Below the pieces are notes generated by a model. It ran no database searches, had not been told where the DNA came from, and saw only the letters and a program-made list of their open reading frames with translations. Below, one piece after another: positions 7,151-15,433 of a stretch of DNA of 64,000 nucleotides. The number at the start of each line of letters is the position of its first letter. Position 1 is the stretch's first letter. The position numbers were made by a program, and so were the translations under genes. The DNA is taken from NCBI RefSeq assembly GCF_000695625.1, contig NZ_JMQI01000066.1, forward strand, positions 146,174 through 210,173, written 5' to 3'. The DNA comes from Amycolatopsis rifamycinica (GTDB lineage Bacteria; Actinomycetota; Actinomycetes; Mycobacteriales; Pseudonocardiaceae).

Positions 7151-8311
7151 ATGAGCGACTGGATCCGGCCGATCGGGCGGGGCTGGGTGGTCCGCGACGC
7201 GGTCCCCGGCCCGGACGTCGACGAGTTCGCCGAGCCCGAACAGGTGATCGCCGCCCTCGCCGCCCCCGGCGCCGCCGACAGCCTGCTGGCCGTGCAGCAC
7301 CCGGCCCGCACGCCCGCCGCCCTGGCCCGTGGGCTCGACCTGACGGCCGCCGTCCCGGTCGCCCGCGCCGTGCTCGAACGGCTGCGCAAGCGGTTCTACC
7401 GGCCGGTGCGGAACATCATCGCGCCCTACCGCATCGAAGGGCCGGACGGCGTCGCGCTCGGCCTGCTCTGCCTGGTCGACCCGGCGGCGGTGACCGACGA
7501 CGGCGCCGCGCGCGTCCGCCACACCGAGGACGTCTACCCGGACGTCGTCGCCGAACGCGCCGCCGTCCTCGCCGGGCTGGGCTGCGCGACGAGCGCGGCG
7601 TTGCTCGTCCCGGCCGCCGGCGGACCGGAGCTGACCCAGCAGGTCGAGCAGGCCTGCGCCGGCCTCGGCCTGCCTGATTTGTCCACTTCGGACGCGGCCG
7701 GGCGGCGGCACGACCTGTGGGTGGTGCCCGAAGGACCCCTGCAGAGCCGGCTGCTGGCCGCGGTCGCCGGCACGGACCTGCTGGTCGCCGACGGCAACCA
7801 CCGCGTGGCCGCCGCGGCGGCGGCCGGGCACGGCGCGCTGCTCGCCCTGGTCACGGCGGGCCCGGCTCTGGAGATCGGCGCGATCCACCGCGTCCTCACC
7901 GGCACCGGCCTCGGCCCGGAAGACCTGGTCTCCCGCTGGTGCGCGGCGGGCCTGGACGTCCGCTACGACGAGCACGCCGTGCCGGTGACCGGCGAGGCGG
8001 TGGTGCGAGCCGGCGCGGCCGTGCTGCGGGTGCCGCTGCCGGCCCCGGACGCCCCCTGGCCGGTGATCGACCACGAGATCGTCGAGCAGGTCCTGTTCGC
8101 CGGCGCGCTCGGGATCGACCCGGACGGGCCGTGCGTCCGCCCGCTCCCGGCCGGACGTCCGCTGCCGCCGGACGCGGACGCCGTGGTCCTGCTGGCCCCG
8201 GTGAGCTACGCCGACGTCCTGGCCGTGCACGCGGCCGGCCGCCGGATGCCGCGGAAGGCCACTTATTTCACGCCGAAGCCGCGTAGCGGGCTCGTGCTGG
8301 CCGCGCTTTAG
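7151..8311 (+). CDS. DUF1015 family protein (SerK-like fold)
   Basis: 386 residues. VADGNHRVAAAAAAGH (about residue 213-228) corresponds to the conserved I-A-D-G-H-H-R motif and YFTPKPRSGLVLAAL is the typical C-terminal end of DUF1015 proteins. Some members of this superfamily are free-serine kinases (SerK/SbnI), others have unknown roles, so no substrate is assigned; note Asn in place of the first His of the usual HHR. Cytosolic, no signal peptide. ATG at 7142 would add three residues; neither start has a convincing ribosome site. Its 3' end overlaps the convergent gene by 4 bp. Confidence 0.8.
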   Translation: MSDWIRPIGRGWVVRDAVPGPDVDEFAEPEQVIAALAAPGAADSLLAVQHPARTPAALARGLDLTAAVPVARAVLERLRKRFYRPVRNIIAPYRIEGPDGVALGLLCLVDPAAVTDDGAARVRHTEDVYPDVVAERAAVLAGLGCATSAALLVPAAGGPELTQQVEQACAGLGLPDLSTSDAAGRRHDLWVVPEGPLQSRLLAAVAGTDLLVADGNHRVAAAAAAGHGALLALVTAGPALEIGAIHRVLTGTGLGPEDLVSRWCAAGLDVRYDEHAVPVTGEAVVRAGAAVLRVPLPAPDAPWPVIDHEIVEQVLFAGALGIDPDGPCVRPLPAGRPLPPDADAVVLLAPVSYADVLAVHAAGRRMPRKATYFTPKPRSGLVLAAL

Positions 8312-9231
8312 CGGGCGTCCCACCACTTCAAAACCCGGGTGGCGAACAACGTCAGCCACTTCGACGGCTGCCCGGCCGGGACGTCCACCGCGAACCACAC
8401 CCGGCCGGCGTCCGTCCGGGCCTGCCGCCACGTCCCGTCCGGCTGCCGGGCCGCGCGGATCAGTGCGATCGCCTCCGCCATCCGTTCGTCCGGGCGGCCC
8501 GCGTCGCGGAAGTACGAAGCCGCGTTCAGCACGTCGTAGCGCCAGCGGAACGGGTAGCCGAACTCGCGCACCCACGGGCCGATCGGCTCGTCCGTGGACC
8601 GACGGCGGAACAGCCCGCGTTCCAGCAGGTATTCCTCGCCGGAGAGCCGGGCCGCGCGGGATGCCGGTGTGCCGCCCGTCGCCGTCTCGTGGGCGAGCAG
8701 GCCCTTGAGCGCGTTGAGCGTCGAGTGGACCGACGAGCGCGTCGAGCCCTCGACCCACGCGCAGTTCCAGCCGCCGTCGGGCAGGCGGTGCTCGACGAAC
8801 CACTCGGCGATGCCGGCGACGTCCGCGCCGAGCCACACCCCGTTGGCCAGGGTCCAGGCGTTGATGCAGCAGTCGACTTCGCCGTCCCAGTACGGCAGGT
8901 CGTCGTACTCCCAGCGGCAGTGCCGGGCGAGCAGTTCGGCCGTGCCGCTCAGAACGGCGCCGTCCAGACCCCACTCGCGCAGGGCGTTCAGCGACCAGGT
9001 CGTCGCCGTCCACGGCTGGGGTTCGTCCCCGCGGAACCCCGCCGGGAAGAAGGCGCCGCCCGCCCACCGGCCGTCGGCGTCCTGCACGGCCAGCAGCCGG
9101 GCCCCGAACCCCTCCGACACGACCCGCGCCCGCGTCGCCTCCCAGACCTCCGGCGGCTCGCCCGCCAGGTCGCGCTCCACCTGCCAGCGCAGGGCCGGGT
9201 CGGAGTCGCGCAACCAGGCGAGCAGGTCCAT
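8308..9231 (-). CDS. Terpenoid-cyclase/prenyltransferase-fold protein (squalene-cyclase-like, no DXDD)
   Basis: 307 residues of alpha/alpha-barrel repeat type. QW-like repeat pieces are visible: LPDGGWNCAWVEGST in the middle and RQPDGTWRQ near the C-terminus, together with WWDGEVDCC-like YWDGEVDCCINAWTLANG. The DXDD acid motif of true class II terpene cyclases is absent and the protein is half the length of squalene-hopene cyclases, so catalysis of that type is unlikely. Related short proteins are widely annotated as squalene-cyclase-like with unknown role. Its ATG overlaps the stop of the DinB gene (TGATG), so the two are translationally coupled and probably act together. Confidence 0.7.
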   Translation of the reverse strand: MDLLAWLRDSDPALRWQVERDLAGEPPEVWEATRARVVSEGFGARLLAVQDADGRWAGGAFFPAGFRGDEPQPWTATTWSLNALREWGLDGAVLSGTAELLARHCRWEYDDLPYWDGEVDCCINAWTLANGVWLGADVAGIAEWFVEHRLPDGGWNCAWVEGSTRSSVHSTLNALKGLLAHETATGGTPASRAARLSGEEYLLERGLFRRRSTDEPIGPWVREFGYPFRWRYDVLNAASYFRDAGRPDERMAEAIALIRAARQPDGTWRQARTDAGRVWFAVDVPAGQPSKWLTLFATRVLKWWDAR

Positions 9232-9737
9232 CAGGCCCCCGTGACGCCGTCGATCGCCTCGCGCAGGAAGTCCGCGTGGCCGTTGTGCCGGGCGTACTCG
9301 TGGATCATGTGCAGCATCACCAGCCGCAGCGAGACGTGCTCACCCCAGCGCGGCTGGTAGCCCGTGACGTCCAGCGACTCGGCCGCTTCTTCGATCTTGC
9401 GCGATTGTTCGACCTCGGCCTGCCACGCTTCGAAGGCTTCGGCGCGCGTCGACGAACTCGCGTCGTAGGCGGCCTGGAAGTCGCCTTCGGGTGACCACCG
9501 CAGGGGGATGTCTTCGGCGTTGATCACCCGCCGGAACCAGGTGCGCTCGACCTCGGCCATGTGCCGGACCAGGCCCAGCAGGGACAGCGTCGACGGCGGG
9601 CTCGAGGCGCGGCGGAGGTCCTCGTCGGACAGTCCTTCGCACTTCATCGCGAGGGTGGCGCGGTGGAAGTCGAGGAAGGTGCGCAGCATCTCGCGCTCGC
9701 CCCCGGTCAGGGGCGGTGCGGGGCGTTCGGTGGTCAC
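9231..9737 (-). CDS. DinB/DUF664 family four-helix protein
   Basis: 168 residues from a GTG start. The core contains LLGLVRHMAEVERTWFRRVI and VMLHMIHEYARHNGHADFLRE: three His residues in the positions (H on helix 2, H-x3-H pattern on helix 4) that bind a divalent metal in the DinB/mycothiol-dependent enzyme fold. In actinobacteria some relatives are mycothiol S-transferases or maleylpyruvate isomerases; the exact substrate is unknown. No Shine-Dalgarno is seen; TGATAC lies about 10 nt upstream and could be a -10 box of a near-leaderless mRNA. First gene of a two-gene operon with the terpenoid-cyclase-fold protein. Confidence 0.8.
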   Translation of the reverse strand: MTTERPAPPLTGGEREMLRTFLDFHRATLAMKCEGLSDEDLRRASSPPSTLSLLGLVRHMAEVERTWFRRVINAEDIPLRWSPEGDFQAAYDASSSTRAEAFEAWQAEVEQSRKIEEAAESLDVTGYQPRWGEHVSLRLVMLHMIHEYARHNGHADFLREAIDGVTGA

Positions 9738-9791
9738 GAGGGAGTGTGTATCACGCCGAGAATTGTCGTACCCGTGTTTTAAGCTCGCGCG

Positions 9792-10871
9792 GTGGACTTG
9801 CCCGTCATGCCGCCGGTGCGGCCAATGCTCGCGAAAGCGGTGCACGAGGTACCTCGTGCACCGGGGCTGCTGTACGAGCCGAAGTGGGACGGCTTCCGCT
9901 GCGTCGTGTTCCGCGACCGCGACGAGATCGAGCTCGGCTCCCGCAACGACCGCCCGCTGACCCGGTACTTCCCGGAGCTGGTGGAGCTGCTGGCCGCCGC
10001 GCTGCCGCCCCGCTGCGTGGTGGACGGCGAGATCGTGCTGGTCACCCCGCACGGGCTCGACTTCGAGGTGCTGCAGCTGCGGCTGCACCCGGCGGCGTCG
10101 CGGGTGCGCAAGCTGGCCGAGGAGACGCCGGCCAGCTTCATCGCCTTCGACCTGCTGGCCCTCGGCGACACCGACCTCACCGAGCAGCCCTTCCGGGAGC
10201 GGCGCAAGCAGCTCGAAAGCGTCCTGAGCACCGGCGCCGAAGGGCTGCAGCGCGTCCACTTGACGCCGCTGAGCGAGGACCCGGCGCAGGCCGAGGACTG
10301 GTTCACCCGCTTCGAGGGCGCGGGCTTCGACGGCGTCATGGCCAAACCCGGTGACCTGCCGTACGAGCAGGACAAGCGCGTGATGCTGAAGGTCAAGCAC
10401 GAGCGCACGGCCGACTGCGTGGTGACCGGGTTCCGGTGGCACAAGGACGGCGCCGGCGTCGGTTCGCTGCTGCTGGGCCTGTTCGACGACGAGGGCGTGC
10501 TGCACCACGTCGGCGTGGCCAGCAGTTTCACCAAGGCGCGGCGGGCCGAGCTGGTCGGCGAACTGGCGCCGCTGCGCGAGAACGCGCTCGAGAACCACCC
10601 GTGGCGGACCTGGGCCGAATACGAGCCAGAGCCGGGGCGGCAACCCGGCGCGAACAGCCGGTGGGCCCCGCAGAAAGACCTGTCGTGGGAGCCGCTGCGC
10701 CCGGAATGGGTCGCGGAGGTCCGCTACGAGCACCTGCAGGGGGGCCGGTTCCGGCACGGCGGGCGGCTGGTCCGCTTCCGGCCCGACCGCACGCCGGAGT
10801 CGTGCACGTACGCCCAGCTCGACGAGGCACCGCCCGCCGAGCTCGCGAAGCTGTTCGGGGAGGCGCGGTGA
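9792..10871 (+). CDS. ligC: ATP-dependent DNA ligase (LigC type)
   Basis: 359 residues. Motif I is YEPKWDGFR with the nucleotide-accepting Lys31; CVVDGEIV (motif III region), EGLQRVHLTPL, GVMAKPG (motif IV) and RVMLKVKHERT (motif V) follow in order, then a C-terminal OB domain ending at WVAEVRYEHLQGGRFRH. These are the features of the small LigC ligases, which seal nicks and act in backup end joining and excision repair. Motif IV reads MAKPGD where a Glu-containing VAKR/VGKR is common. The GTG start has no clear ribosome site; an ATG five codons later (9807) is possible. Its stop overlaps the start of the polymerase gene (GTGA), so the pair is co-translated. A 26-bp perfect palindrome lies in codons 16-24. 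Confidence 0.9.
   Translation: MDLPVMPPVRPMLAKAVHEVPRAPGLLYEPKWDGFRCVVFRDRDEIELGSRNDRPLTRYFPELVELLAAALPPRCVVDGEIVLVTPHGLDFEVLQLRLHPAASRVRKLAEETPASFIAFDLLALGDTDLTEQPFRERRKQLESVLSTGAEGLQRVHLTPLSEDPAQAEDWFTRFEGAGFDGVMAKPGDLPYEQDKRVMLKVKHERTADCVVTGFRWHKDGAGVGSLLLGLFDDEGVLHHVGVASSFTKARRAELVGELAPLRENALENHPWRTWAEYEPEPGRQPGANSRWAPQKDLSWEPLRPEWVAEVRYEHLQGGRFRHGGRLVRFRPDRTPESCTYAQLDEAPPAELAKLFGEAR
9838..9863. repeat. 26-bp perfect palindrome inside the LigC coding region
   Basis: The half-site is CGGTGCACGAGGT, followed directly by its exact reverse complement with no loop. It starts 46 bp inside the gene. The length and perfection exceed what is expected by chance in one gene; see findings. Confidence 0.85.
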
Positions 10872-11872
10872 GCGGGGCGGTCGTCCTCGAGGTCGACGGT
10901 GTCGAGGTCAAGATCAGCAGCCCGGACAAGGTCTACTTCCCGGAGCGCGGCGAGACGAAGCTCGACCTCGTCGAGTACTACCGGGCGGTGTCCGGGCCGC
11001 TGCTGGCCCGGCTCGGTGGCCGTCCGCTGCTGCTGGAGCGCTACCCGGACGGCGCCGGCGGCAAGAACTGGTACCAGAAACGCGTTCCGAAGGGCGCGCC
11101 GCCGTGGCTGGCCACCACCGTCGTCTCGACGCCGAACGGCACGACGAGCGACGCGCTGGTGGCGAAGGACCTGGCCCACATCCTCTGGGCGGTGAACCTC
11201 GGCTGCCTCGGTTTCCACGTCTGGCCCTACCTCGCCGACACCCCCGAGGTCACCGACGAGCTGCGCGTCGACCTCGACCCGTCGCCCGGCATCGGCTTCG
11301 GCGAACTGCGCGAAGCCGCGGTGCTGACCCGGAAGTTCCTGGCCGAGCACGGCATCGAGGCCCACCTCAAGACGTCGGGCTCGCGCGGGCTGCACCTGTA
11401 CGTGATGCTGGAGCCGCGCTGGGACGGCTTCCAGGTGCGGGCGGCCGCGGTCGCGCTGGCGCGGGCGCTCGAACGCCGGCACCCGGAGAAGATCACCGCG
11501 CAGTGGTGGAAGGAAGAACGCGGTACGCGCGTGTTCGTCGACTTCAACCAGAACGCCCCGCACAAGACGGTGTTCGGCACGTGGTGCGTGCGCCCGCGCG
11601 TCGGCGGCCAGGTGTCGACGCCGATCGGCTGGGACGAGCTGGACACCGTCGAGCCGGACACGCTGACGCTGAGCACCGTGCCCGCGCGGCTGGCCGAGCG
11701 CGGCGATCCGTGGGCCGGTGCGGGGGAGCGGCCGCAGTCGATCGAGCCGCTGCTGGCGATGTCCGAACGCGACATGGCGGCCGGGCTGATGGACGCGCCG
11801 TGGCCGCCGGTGTACCCGAAGATGCCCAACGAGCCGCCGCGGGTGGCGCCGAGCCGCGCGAAGAAGACGTGA
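10868..11872 (+). CDS. LigD-type DNA polymerase/primase domain protein (stand-alone)
   Basis: 334 residues, GTG start overlapping the ligase stop by 4 bp. ISSPDKVYFPERGETKLDLVEYY is the usual opening of the archaeo-eukaryotic primase-like LigD polymerase; ELRVDLDPSPG gives the two catalytic Asp residues (D-x-D), SGSRGLHLYV the nucleotide-binding turn, and VFVDFNQN the third acidic strand with the family N-Q-N. It fills gaps or adds ribonucleotides at broken ends. Phosphoesterase and ligase domains are not fused to it; the ligase is supplied by the gene before. No Ku gene is present nearby. Confidence 0.9.
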   Translation: MSGAVVLEVDGVEVKISSPDKVYFPERGETKLDLVEYYRAVSGPLLARLGGRPLLLERYPDGAGGKNWYQKRVPKGAPPWLATTVVSTPNGTTSDALVAKDLAHILWAVNLGCLGFHVWPYLADTPEVTDELRVDLDPSPGIGFGELREAAVLTRKFLAEHGIEAHLKTSGSRGLHLYVMLEPRWDGFQVRAAAVALARALERRHPEKITAQWWKEERGTRVFVDFNQNAPHKTVFGTWCVRPRVGGQVSTPIGWDELDTVEPDTLTLSTVPARLAERGDPWAGAGERPQSIEPLLAMSERDMAAGLMDAPWPPVYPKMPNEPPRVAPSRAKKT

Positions 11873-13009
11873 TCAGGGTGGCCCGAGGCGGGGGTGGAGC
11901 TGGCTCCAGGCGGTGAGGGCGACCAGCGCGGCCACCCCGAACACCGCCGCGGAGCCGAGGCCGGCGGCGGCCGCGCCGGCCAGGGGCGAGGCGACGGTCT
12001 GGCCGACGCCGAGCCCGGCGAACGACCAGGTGATGCCCCGGGCGGGCCGGTCGGGGACCAGGCGGGCCGCCCACAGGATGCACAGCCCGGTCAGCGCCAT
12101 GTAGGTGACGCCGAACAGCGCGCTGGACAGCAACGCGACAGCCACCCCGGGGTGCGGCAGGGCGAGGAGGGCGATGCCCGCGGCGGCGAGGGTCCACGTC
12201 GCGAGGTTGACCGTCCGCAGGCCCGCGCGTCCGGCCGCCCGGCCCGCCAGGCCGCCGAGCAGCCCGGCGACGCCGATCGTGGCCCAGCACCAGGTCGCGG
12301 CCACCGGACCGAGCCCGGTTTCGGCGAGCCGCGAGGTCGAGAACGTCCAGTAGGGCGCGCTCGTCACGCCGATGAGGACGGAGTTGGCCAGGAGCGGACC
12401 CATGCCGCGGACGGGACCGGCGGGAGCCGGGACGTCCTCGGGGCCGGCTGACCGCGGCAGCGCTCGCCACGCGAGGGACGTGACCGCGACGCCGAGGGCG
12501 GCGAACGCCGCCCAGATCACCGGCCAGCCGAACGCCAGCAGGGGAGTGAACGCCGACGCGGCCAGCCCCAGGCCGGTGCCGGTGTTGGCCCAGGTCTGGG
12601 CCCGGTCGCGGGTGCGCGTCCCGACCGTCTCGCCGATCAGCTGGGCGACCCCCGGCGACACGAGCCCCGCGCCGGCGCCCGCGACGGCAATCCCGGCGCC
12701 GAACACCGCGACGTGGGGAGCCAGCGCCATGAGGCCGAGCCCCAGCGTCGCCGCCGCCGCGGCCACCAGCACGGTGCCGCGCGCCGACCGCGCGGACGTT
12801 CTCGGGGCGAGCAGCAAGCCGACGCCGTAGCCCGCGGTGGAGAGGCCGCCGAGCACGCCGACGCCGAGCGTCGTGAGCCCGAACGTCTCGCTGAACCGCG
12901 GCACGAACGGCCCGTACGCGTAGCGCGCGAACCCGTAGCAAAGGGCGATGACGACCGCGCCGACCGCGGCCGTGGACGCCCAGGTATCCGTCTTCGTCCG
13001 CATTACCAT
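11873..13009 (-). CDS. MFS transporter, 12 TM, YbfB/CynX-like
   Basis: 378 residues, almost entirely hydrophobic helices. ALCYGFARYAYGPFVPRF at TM1 and GGLSTAGYGVGLLLAP at TM2 match the YbfB/MFS_4-like group in which the loop 2-3 signature is weak. Substrate unknown. The start is one of two close ATGs (13009 or 13003). It is divergent from a TetR regulator; on its strand a perfect TTGACA -35 (plus-strand 13040-13045) is followed by a 17-bp spacer that consists of the TetR operator palindrome, so it is almost certainly repressed by the neighbour. Confidence 0.85.
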   Translation of the reverse strand: MVMRTKTDTWASTAAVGAVVIALCYGFARYAYGPFVPRFSETFGLTTLGVGVLGGLSTAGYGVGLLLAPRTSARSARGTVLVAAAAATLGLGLMALAPHVAVFGAGIAVAGAGAGLVSPGVAQLIGETVGTRTRDRAQTWANTGTGLGLAASAFTPLLAFGWPVIWAAFAALGVAVTSLAWRALPRSAGPEDVPAPAGPVRGMGPLLANSVLIGVTSAPYWTFSTSRLAETGLGPVAATWCWATIGVAGLLGGLAGRAAGRAGLRTVNLATWTLAAAGIALLALPHPGVAVALLSSALFGVTYMALTGLCILWAARLVPDRPARGITWSFAGLGVGQTVASPLAGAAAAGLGSAAVFGVAALVALTAWSQLHPRLGPP

Positions 13010-13022
13010 CACGTCTACCAAA

Positions 13023-13088
13023 CAGACAGGTCTGTCTGGTGTCAAGTAATGGTACGATCTCTGCAGGTAAAAGACCATACAGACCTGT
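13023..13088. promoter_or_regulatory. TetR operators between MFS and TetR genes
   Basis: A 16-bp palindrome CAGACAG-gt-CTGTCTG (13023-13038) fills the spacer of the MFS promoter. A second, shorter copy ACAG-ac-CTGT (13079-13088) lies just before the TetR ribosome binding site GGAGGAA. The shared core is ACAGAC...CTGT. Confidence 0.7.
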
Positions 13089-13101
13089 TCGGAGGAACGC
13101 T

Positions 13102-13662
13102 GTGGCCCGGACTCGTCCCGGCGACGCGGGCGCGAAGGTGCTCAAGGCCGCGTCGGCGCTGTTCTACCGCGACGGCATCCACGCCGTCGGCGTCGACACG
13201 GTGGCGGCCGAAGCCGGGGTGACGAAGGCGGCCCTGTACGGCAACTTCCGCTCGAAGAGCGGCCTCGTCGTCGCGTACCTGCGGGAGCGCGACCGGCGGT
13301 GGCAGGAGGAGATCGATCGGATCACCGCCGCGCACCCCGATCCGCGGGAGCGGGTGCTGGCGGTGTTCGACGCCTACGAAGCCTGGCTCGCGCGCGACGG
13401 CTACCGCGGCTGCGCCTTCCTGAACGCGACCTCGGAGTACCCCGACCCGGGCGACCCCGTCCGCGAAGTGGTCCGTCACCACAAGACCGCGTTGCACGGC
13501 TACCTGCGTGCGCAGCTCCTACGCCGGGAACCCGAGCGCGCCGAGGCCTTGGCGGACGAGCTGATGCTGCTGCTGGAAGGCGCCGCGGTCACGTCCGTGA
13601 TCGCGCAGAGCTCACAGCCGTTCGACACCGCGAAGCGGCTGGCGCGGACGTTGACCGCCTAG
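13102..13662 (+). CDS. TetR/AcrR-family repressor
   Basis: 186 residues. The N-terminal helix-turn-helix reads ALFYRDGIHAVGVDTVAAEAGVTKAALYGNFRSKSGLVVAYL, a complete TetR DNA-binding domain; the C-terminal ligand domain contains GCAFLNATSEYPDPGDP, typical of the TetR_C_33/YbiH-like group. GTG start with GGAGGAA 6 nt upstream. Divergent from an MFS transporter, with two operator copies between the start codons, one of them at its own ribosome site, so autorepression is expected. The inducer is unknown. Its stop overlaps the small convergent gene by 4 bp. Confidence 0.9.
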   Translation: MARTRPGDAGAKVLKAASALFYRDGIHAVGVDTVAAEAGVTKAALYGNFRSKSGLVVAYLRERDRRWQEEIDRITAAHPDPRERVLAVFDAYEAWLARDGYRGCAFLNATSEYPDPGDPVREVVRHHKTALHGYLRAQLLRREPERAEALADELMLLLEGAAVTSVIAQSSQPFDTAKRLARTLTA

Positions 13663-13913
13663 ACCCGCAGGTCGAGCGCGAGCTGACCCCGGTCTTCGCC
13701 GACGCCGGACAGCGTCGCGACGCACGCCGGGCACGGCGTCACCTCGGACGTGGCCAGGTCCAGGGGTTTCCAGCTGCGGGATTCGCGCTCGCCGCAGGCG
13801 GAGCGCCGGTAGCGGAGGTCGCCGGAGCGGGTCATCAGGTGGGCCAGGGGGACGTCTTCGGGCAGCACGCCGACCAGGTACCAGCGTGGTGCGCTCACCG
13901 CGGTGGTCGTCAT
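13659..13913 (-). CDS. Small Cys-containing protein, possible zinc-binding
   Basis: 84 residues that I do not recognise as a named family. H25, C40, C61 and C64 (the last two as CPAC) could form one Cys/His metal site. It sits 68 nt downstream of the COG0523 GTPase gene on the same strand, so co-transcription is likely, and association of small Cys proteins with COG0523 metallochaperones would make sense. No signal peptide or membrane segment. No strong ribosome site is visible before the ATG. Confidence 0.6.
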   Translation of the reverse strand: MTTTAVSAPRWYLVGVLPEDVPLAHLMTRSGDLRYRRSACGERESRSWKPLDLATSEVTPCPACVATLSGVGEDRGQLALDLRV

Positions 13914-13981
13914 GGCGGTCAGTGTCCGTCGCGAGGCCCGGGACGGGACGGCATTTGCCGATCTTCGGCGTGGCGGCGCGG

Positions 13982-15007
13982 TCAGGCCTCGCCGGGCAGG
14001 TAGCGCAGGATGTGCAGCAGGCCGCGCTCGTCCACGGTGTCCGGGTCGTCGGCGAGGCAGCGGCTCAGGTCGGCGAGCACGGCGTCGCTGTCGATCCCGG
14101 CGCCGATCAGCACCAGCTCGGTGCGCCGCGGCTCGCCCGCGGGCCACGCCGATCGCTCCAGCTGCACGAACCCGCCGACGGTGTGCAGGTGGAAGCGCGC
14201 CTGCGGGCCGGTGGGGCCGAAGTCGGCCTGTCCCTTCATCCGGTAGAGCCCGGCCGGCCGCCGCTCGAGGAACTCGACGAAGGCGCGCGGCGCGAGCGGG
14301 GTCTCGGCGGTGAAGGTGACCGTCTGGTACTCGGCGTGCAGGTGCCGCGAGTGGTCGTGGTCGTCTTCGCGCAGGTCGTCGAACGACAGCTGGCCGGCCC
14401 GCTCGCCGCGGGGTTCCGGGTCGAAGAACAGCCGCGGGTCGACCCGGCCGTGCTCGGTGACCAGCAGCGGAGTGCCCGGCGCCAGCTCTTCGACGGTCGC
14501 GGTGAGCTTCGCGAGCGCCTCCGCGGGCACCCGGTCGGCCTTGTTCAGCACGACGAGGTCGGCCAGCCGCAGGTGGCCGGCCAGTTCCGGGTGGCGTTCG
14601 CGGGCGGCCTCGAACTCCGCGGCGTCGACGACCTCGGCCAGCCCGCCGTAGCGGATGTCCGGGTTCTCGCTGGCGATCATCAGCCGGATGAGGTCGCGGG
14701 GCTCGGCGATCCCGCTGGCTTCGACGACGATGACGTCGATGCCGGCCTCGGCGCTCGACAGCTTCGCGAGCATCGCGTCCAGCCCGCCGGCGTCGACCGC
14801 GCAGCACAGGCAGCCGTTGCCGAGCGAGACCATCGTGTCGACCTGACCCGCCACGGCGAGCGCGTCGACGTTCACCTGGCCGAAGTCGTTGACCACGACG
14901 CCGACCCGGGCGCCTTCGCGGTTGGCGAGCAGGTGGTTGAGCAGCGTCGTCTTGCCCGCGCCGAGGAACCCGGCGACGAGCACCACGGGAATCCGCCTGG
15001 CCTTCAC
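13982..15007 (-). CDS. CobW/COG0523 GTPase, putative metallochaperone
   Basis: 341 residues, GTG start with AGGAGGAC 6-8 nt upstream. P-loop GFLGAGKTTLL (residues 13-23), the family hallmark GNGCLCC metal site, VVEASGIAEP (Walker B region), VLNKADRV (base specificity) and the C-terminal CobW_C domain (FTAETPLAPRAFVEFLE to HTVGGFVQLE) are all present. A His/Asp-rich loop, DDHDHSRHLH, lies between the domains and could hold Zn. The family inserts Zn, Co or other metals into enzymes, often under zinc limitation (YciC/ZagA). The neighbours, a small Cys protein downstream and nitric oxide synthase divergently upstream, give no decisive hint of the client; no Zur box was recognised. Confidence 0.9.
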   Translation of the reverse strand: MKARRIPVVLVAGFLGAGKTTLLNHLLANREGARVGVVVNDFGQVNVDALAVAGQVDTMVSLGNGCLCCAVDAGGLDAMLAKLSSAEAGIDVIVVEASGIAEPRDLIRLMIASENPDIRYGGLAEVVDAAEFEAARERHPELAGHLRLADLVVLNKADRVPAEALAKLTATVEELAPGTPLLVTEHGRVDPRLFFDPEPRGERAGQLSFDDLREDDHDHSRHLHAEYQTVTFTAETPLAPRAFVEFLERRPAGLYRMKGQADFGPTGPQARFHLHTVGGFVQLERSAWPAGEPRRTELVLIGAGIDSDAVLADLSRCLADDPDTVDERGLLHILRYLPGEA

Positions 15008-15433
15008 GAAACGTCCTCCTCTGCCGATCACCGCGACTCTAACGCCGGCGCCCCTACACGGGCGACGGGCCCCGGTGAAGCCCGTTCGGCGAATGCCCAC
15101 GAAAAGACGCGGGCGCGCGGCCGGGAAAGGATCACGCGAATTTCGCCGCCCGGTGATCGATTGACGGAAAACGCGCTGCGCCATGTTCGAATAACGCTTG
15201 GTAGCAGTTGTTTTTCCGCCACCACCCGATCTGCCCGGGAATTCCGGGATCGGCGGCCGGCGTTCCCGGCCGGTGGAGCCCGGCCCGCGGAATGTGGGGT
15301 ATCCTCCCTCGCCTGGCCGGAGTTCCCAGTGCGGTGGGGACTTCCGGCCGGCAGTGTCGTCGGCGCCCCTCGGAGGAACGGTGATCCTTTTCGCCCGGCT
15401 GCAGACCGCGATTTCGGAGAGTGGGGAACCGCG
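15008..15433. other. 426-bp non-coding region between COG0523 and NOS genes
   Basis: This holds the divergent promoters of the two genes. It is less GC-rich than its surroundings in the middle (about 15140-15220). A TTGACG hexamer (15161) is present but without a good -10 at normal spacing. A stem-loop with arms CCGAT..CCCGG / CCGGG-ATCGG, three bases bulged on the 5' side, occupies 15226-15253. A GGGTAT hexamer (15297) has no matching sigma-B -35. I see no short coding region with a ribosome site. Confidence 0.4.

Noticed and set aside
8308..9231. True class II terpene cyclase
   Set aside because: No DXDD motif, only about half the usual length, few QW repeats.
15161..15166. TTGACG hexamer as -35 of the NOS gene
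   Set aside because: No -10-like hexamer occurs at 16-19 nt; the nearest AT-rich candidate is 22 nt away.
15226..15253. Stem-loop in the NOS upstream region as a riboswitch
   Set aside because: It is a single bulged hairpin without any conserved aptamer core that I recognise.
13886..15433. Apparent 500-residue N-terminal extension of NOS on the plus strand
   Set aside because: It is antisense to the COG0523 GTPase and has no domain; NOS homology starts just after the GTG at 15434, which has a suitable upstream site.
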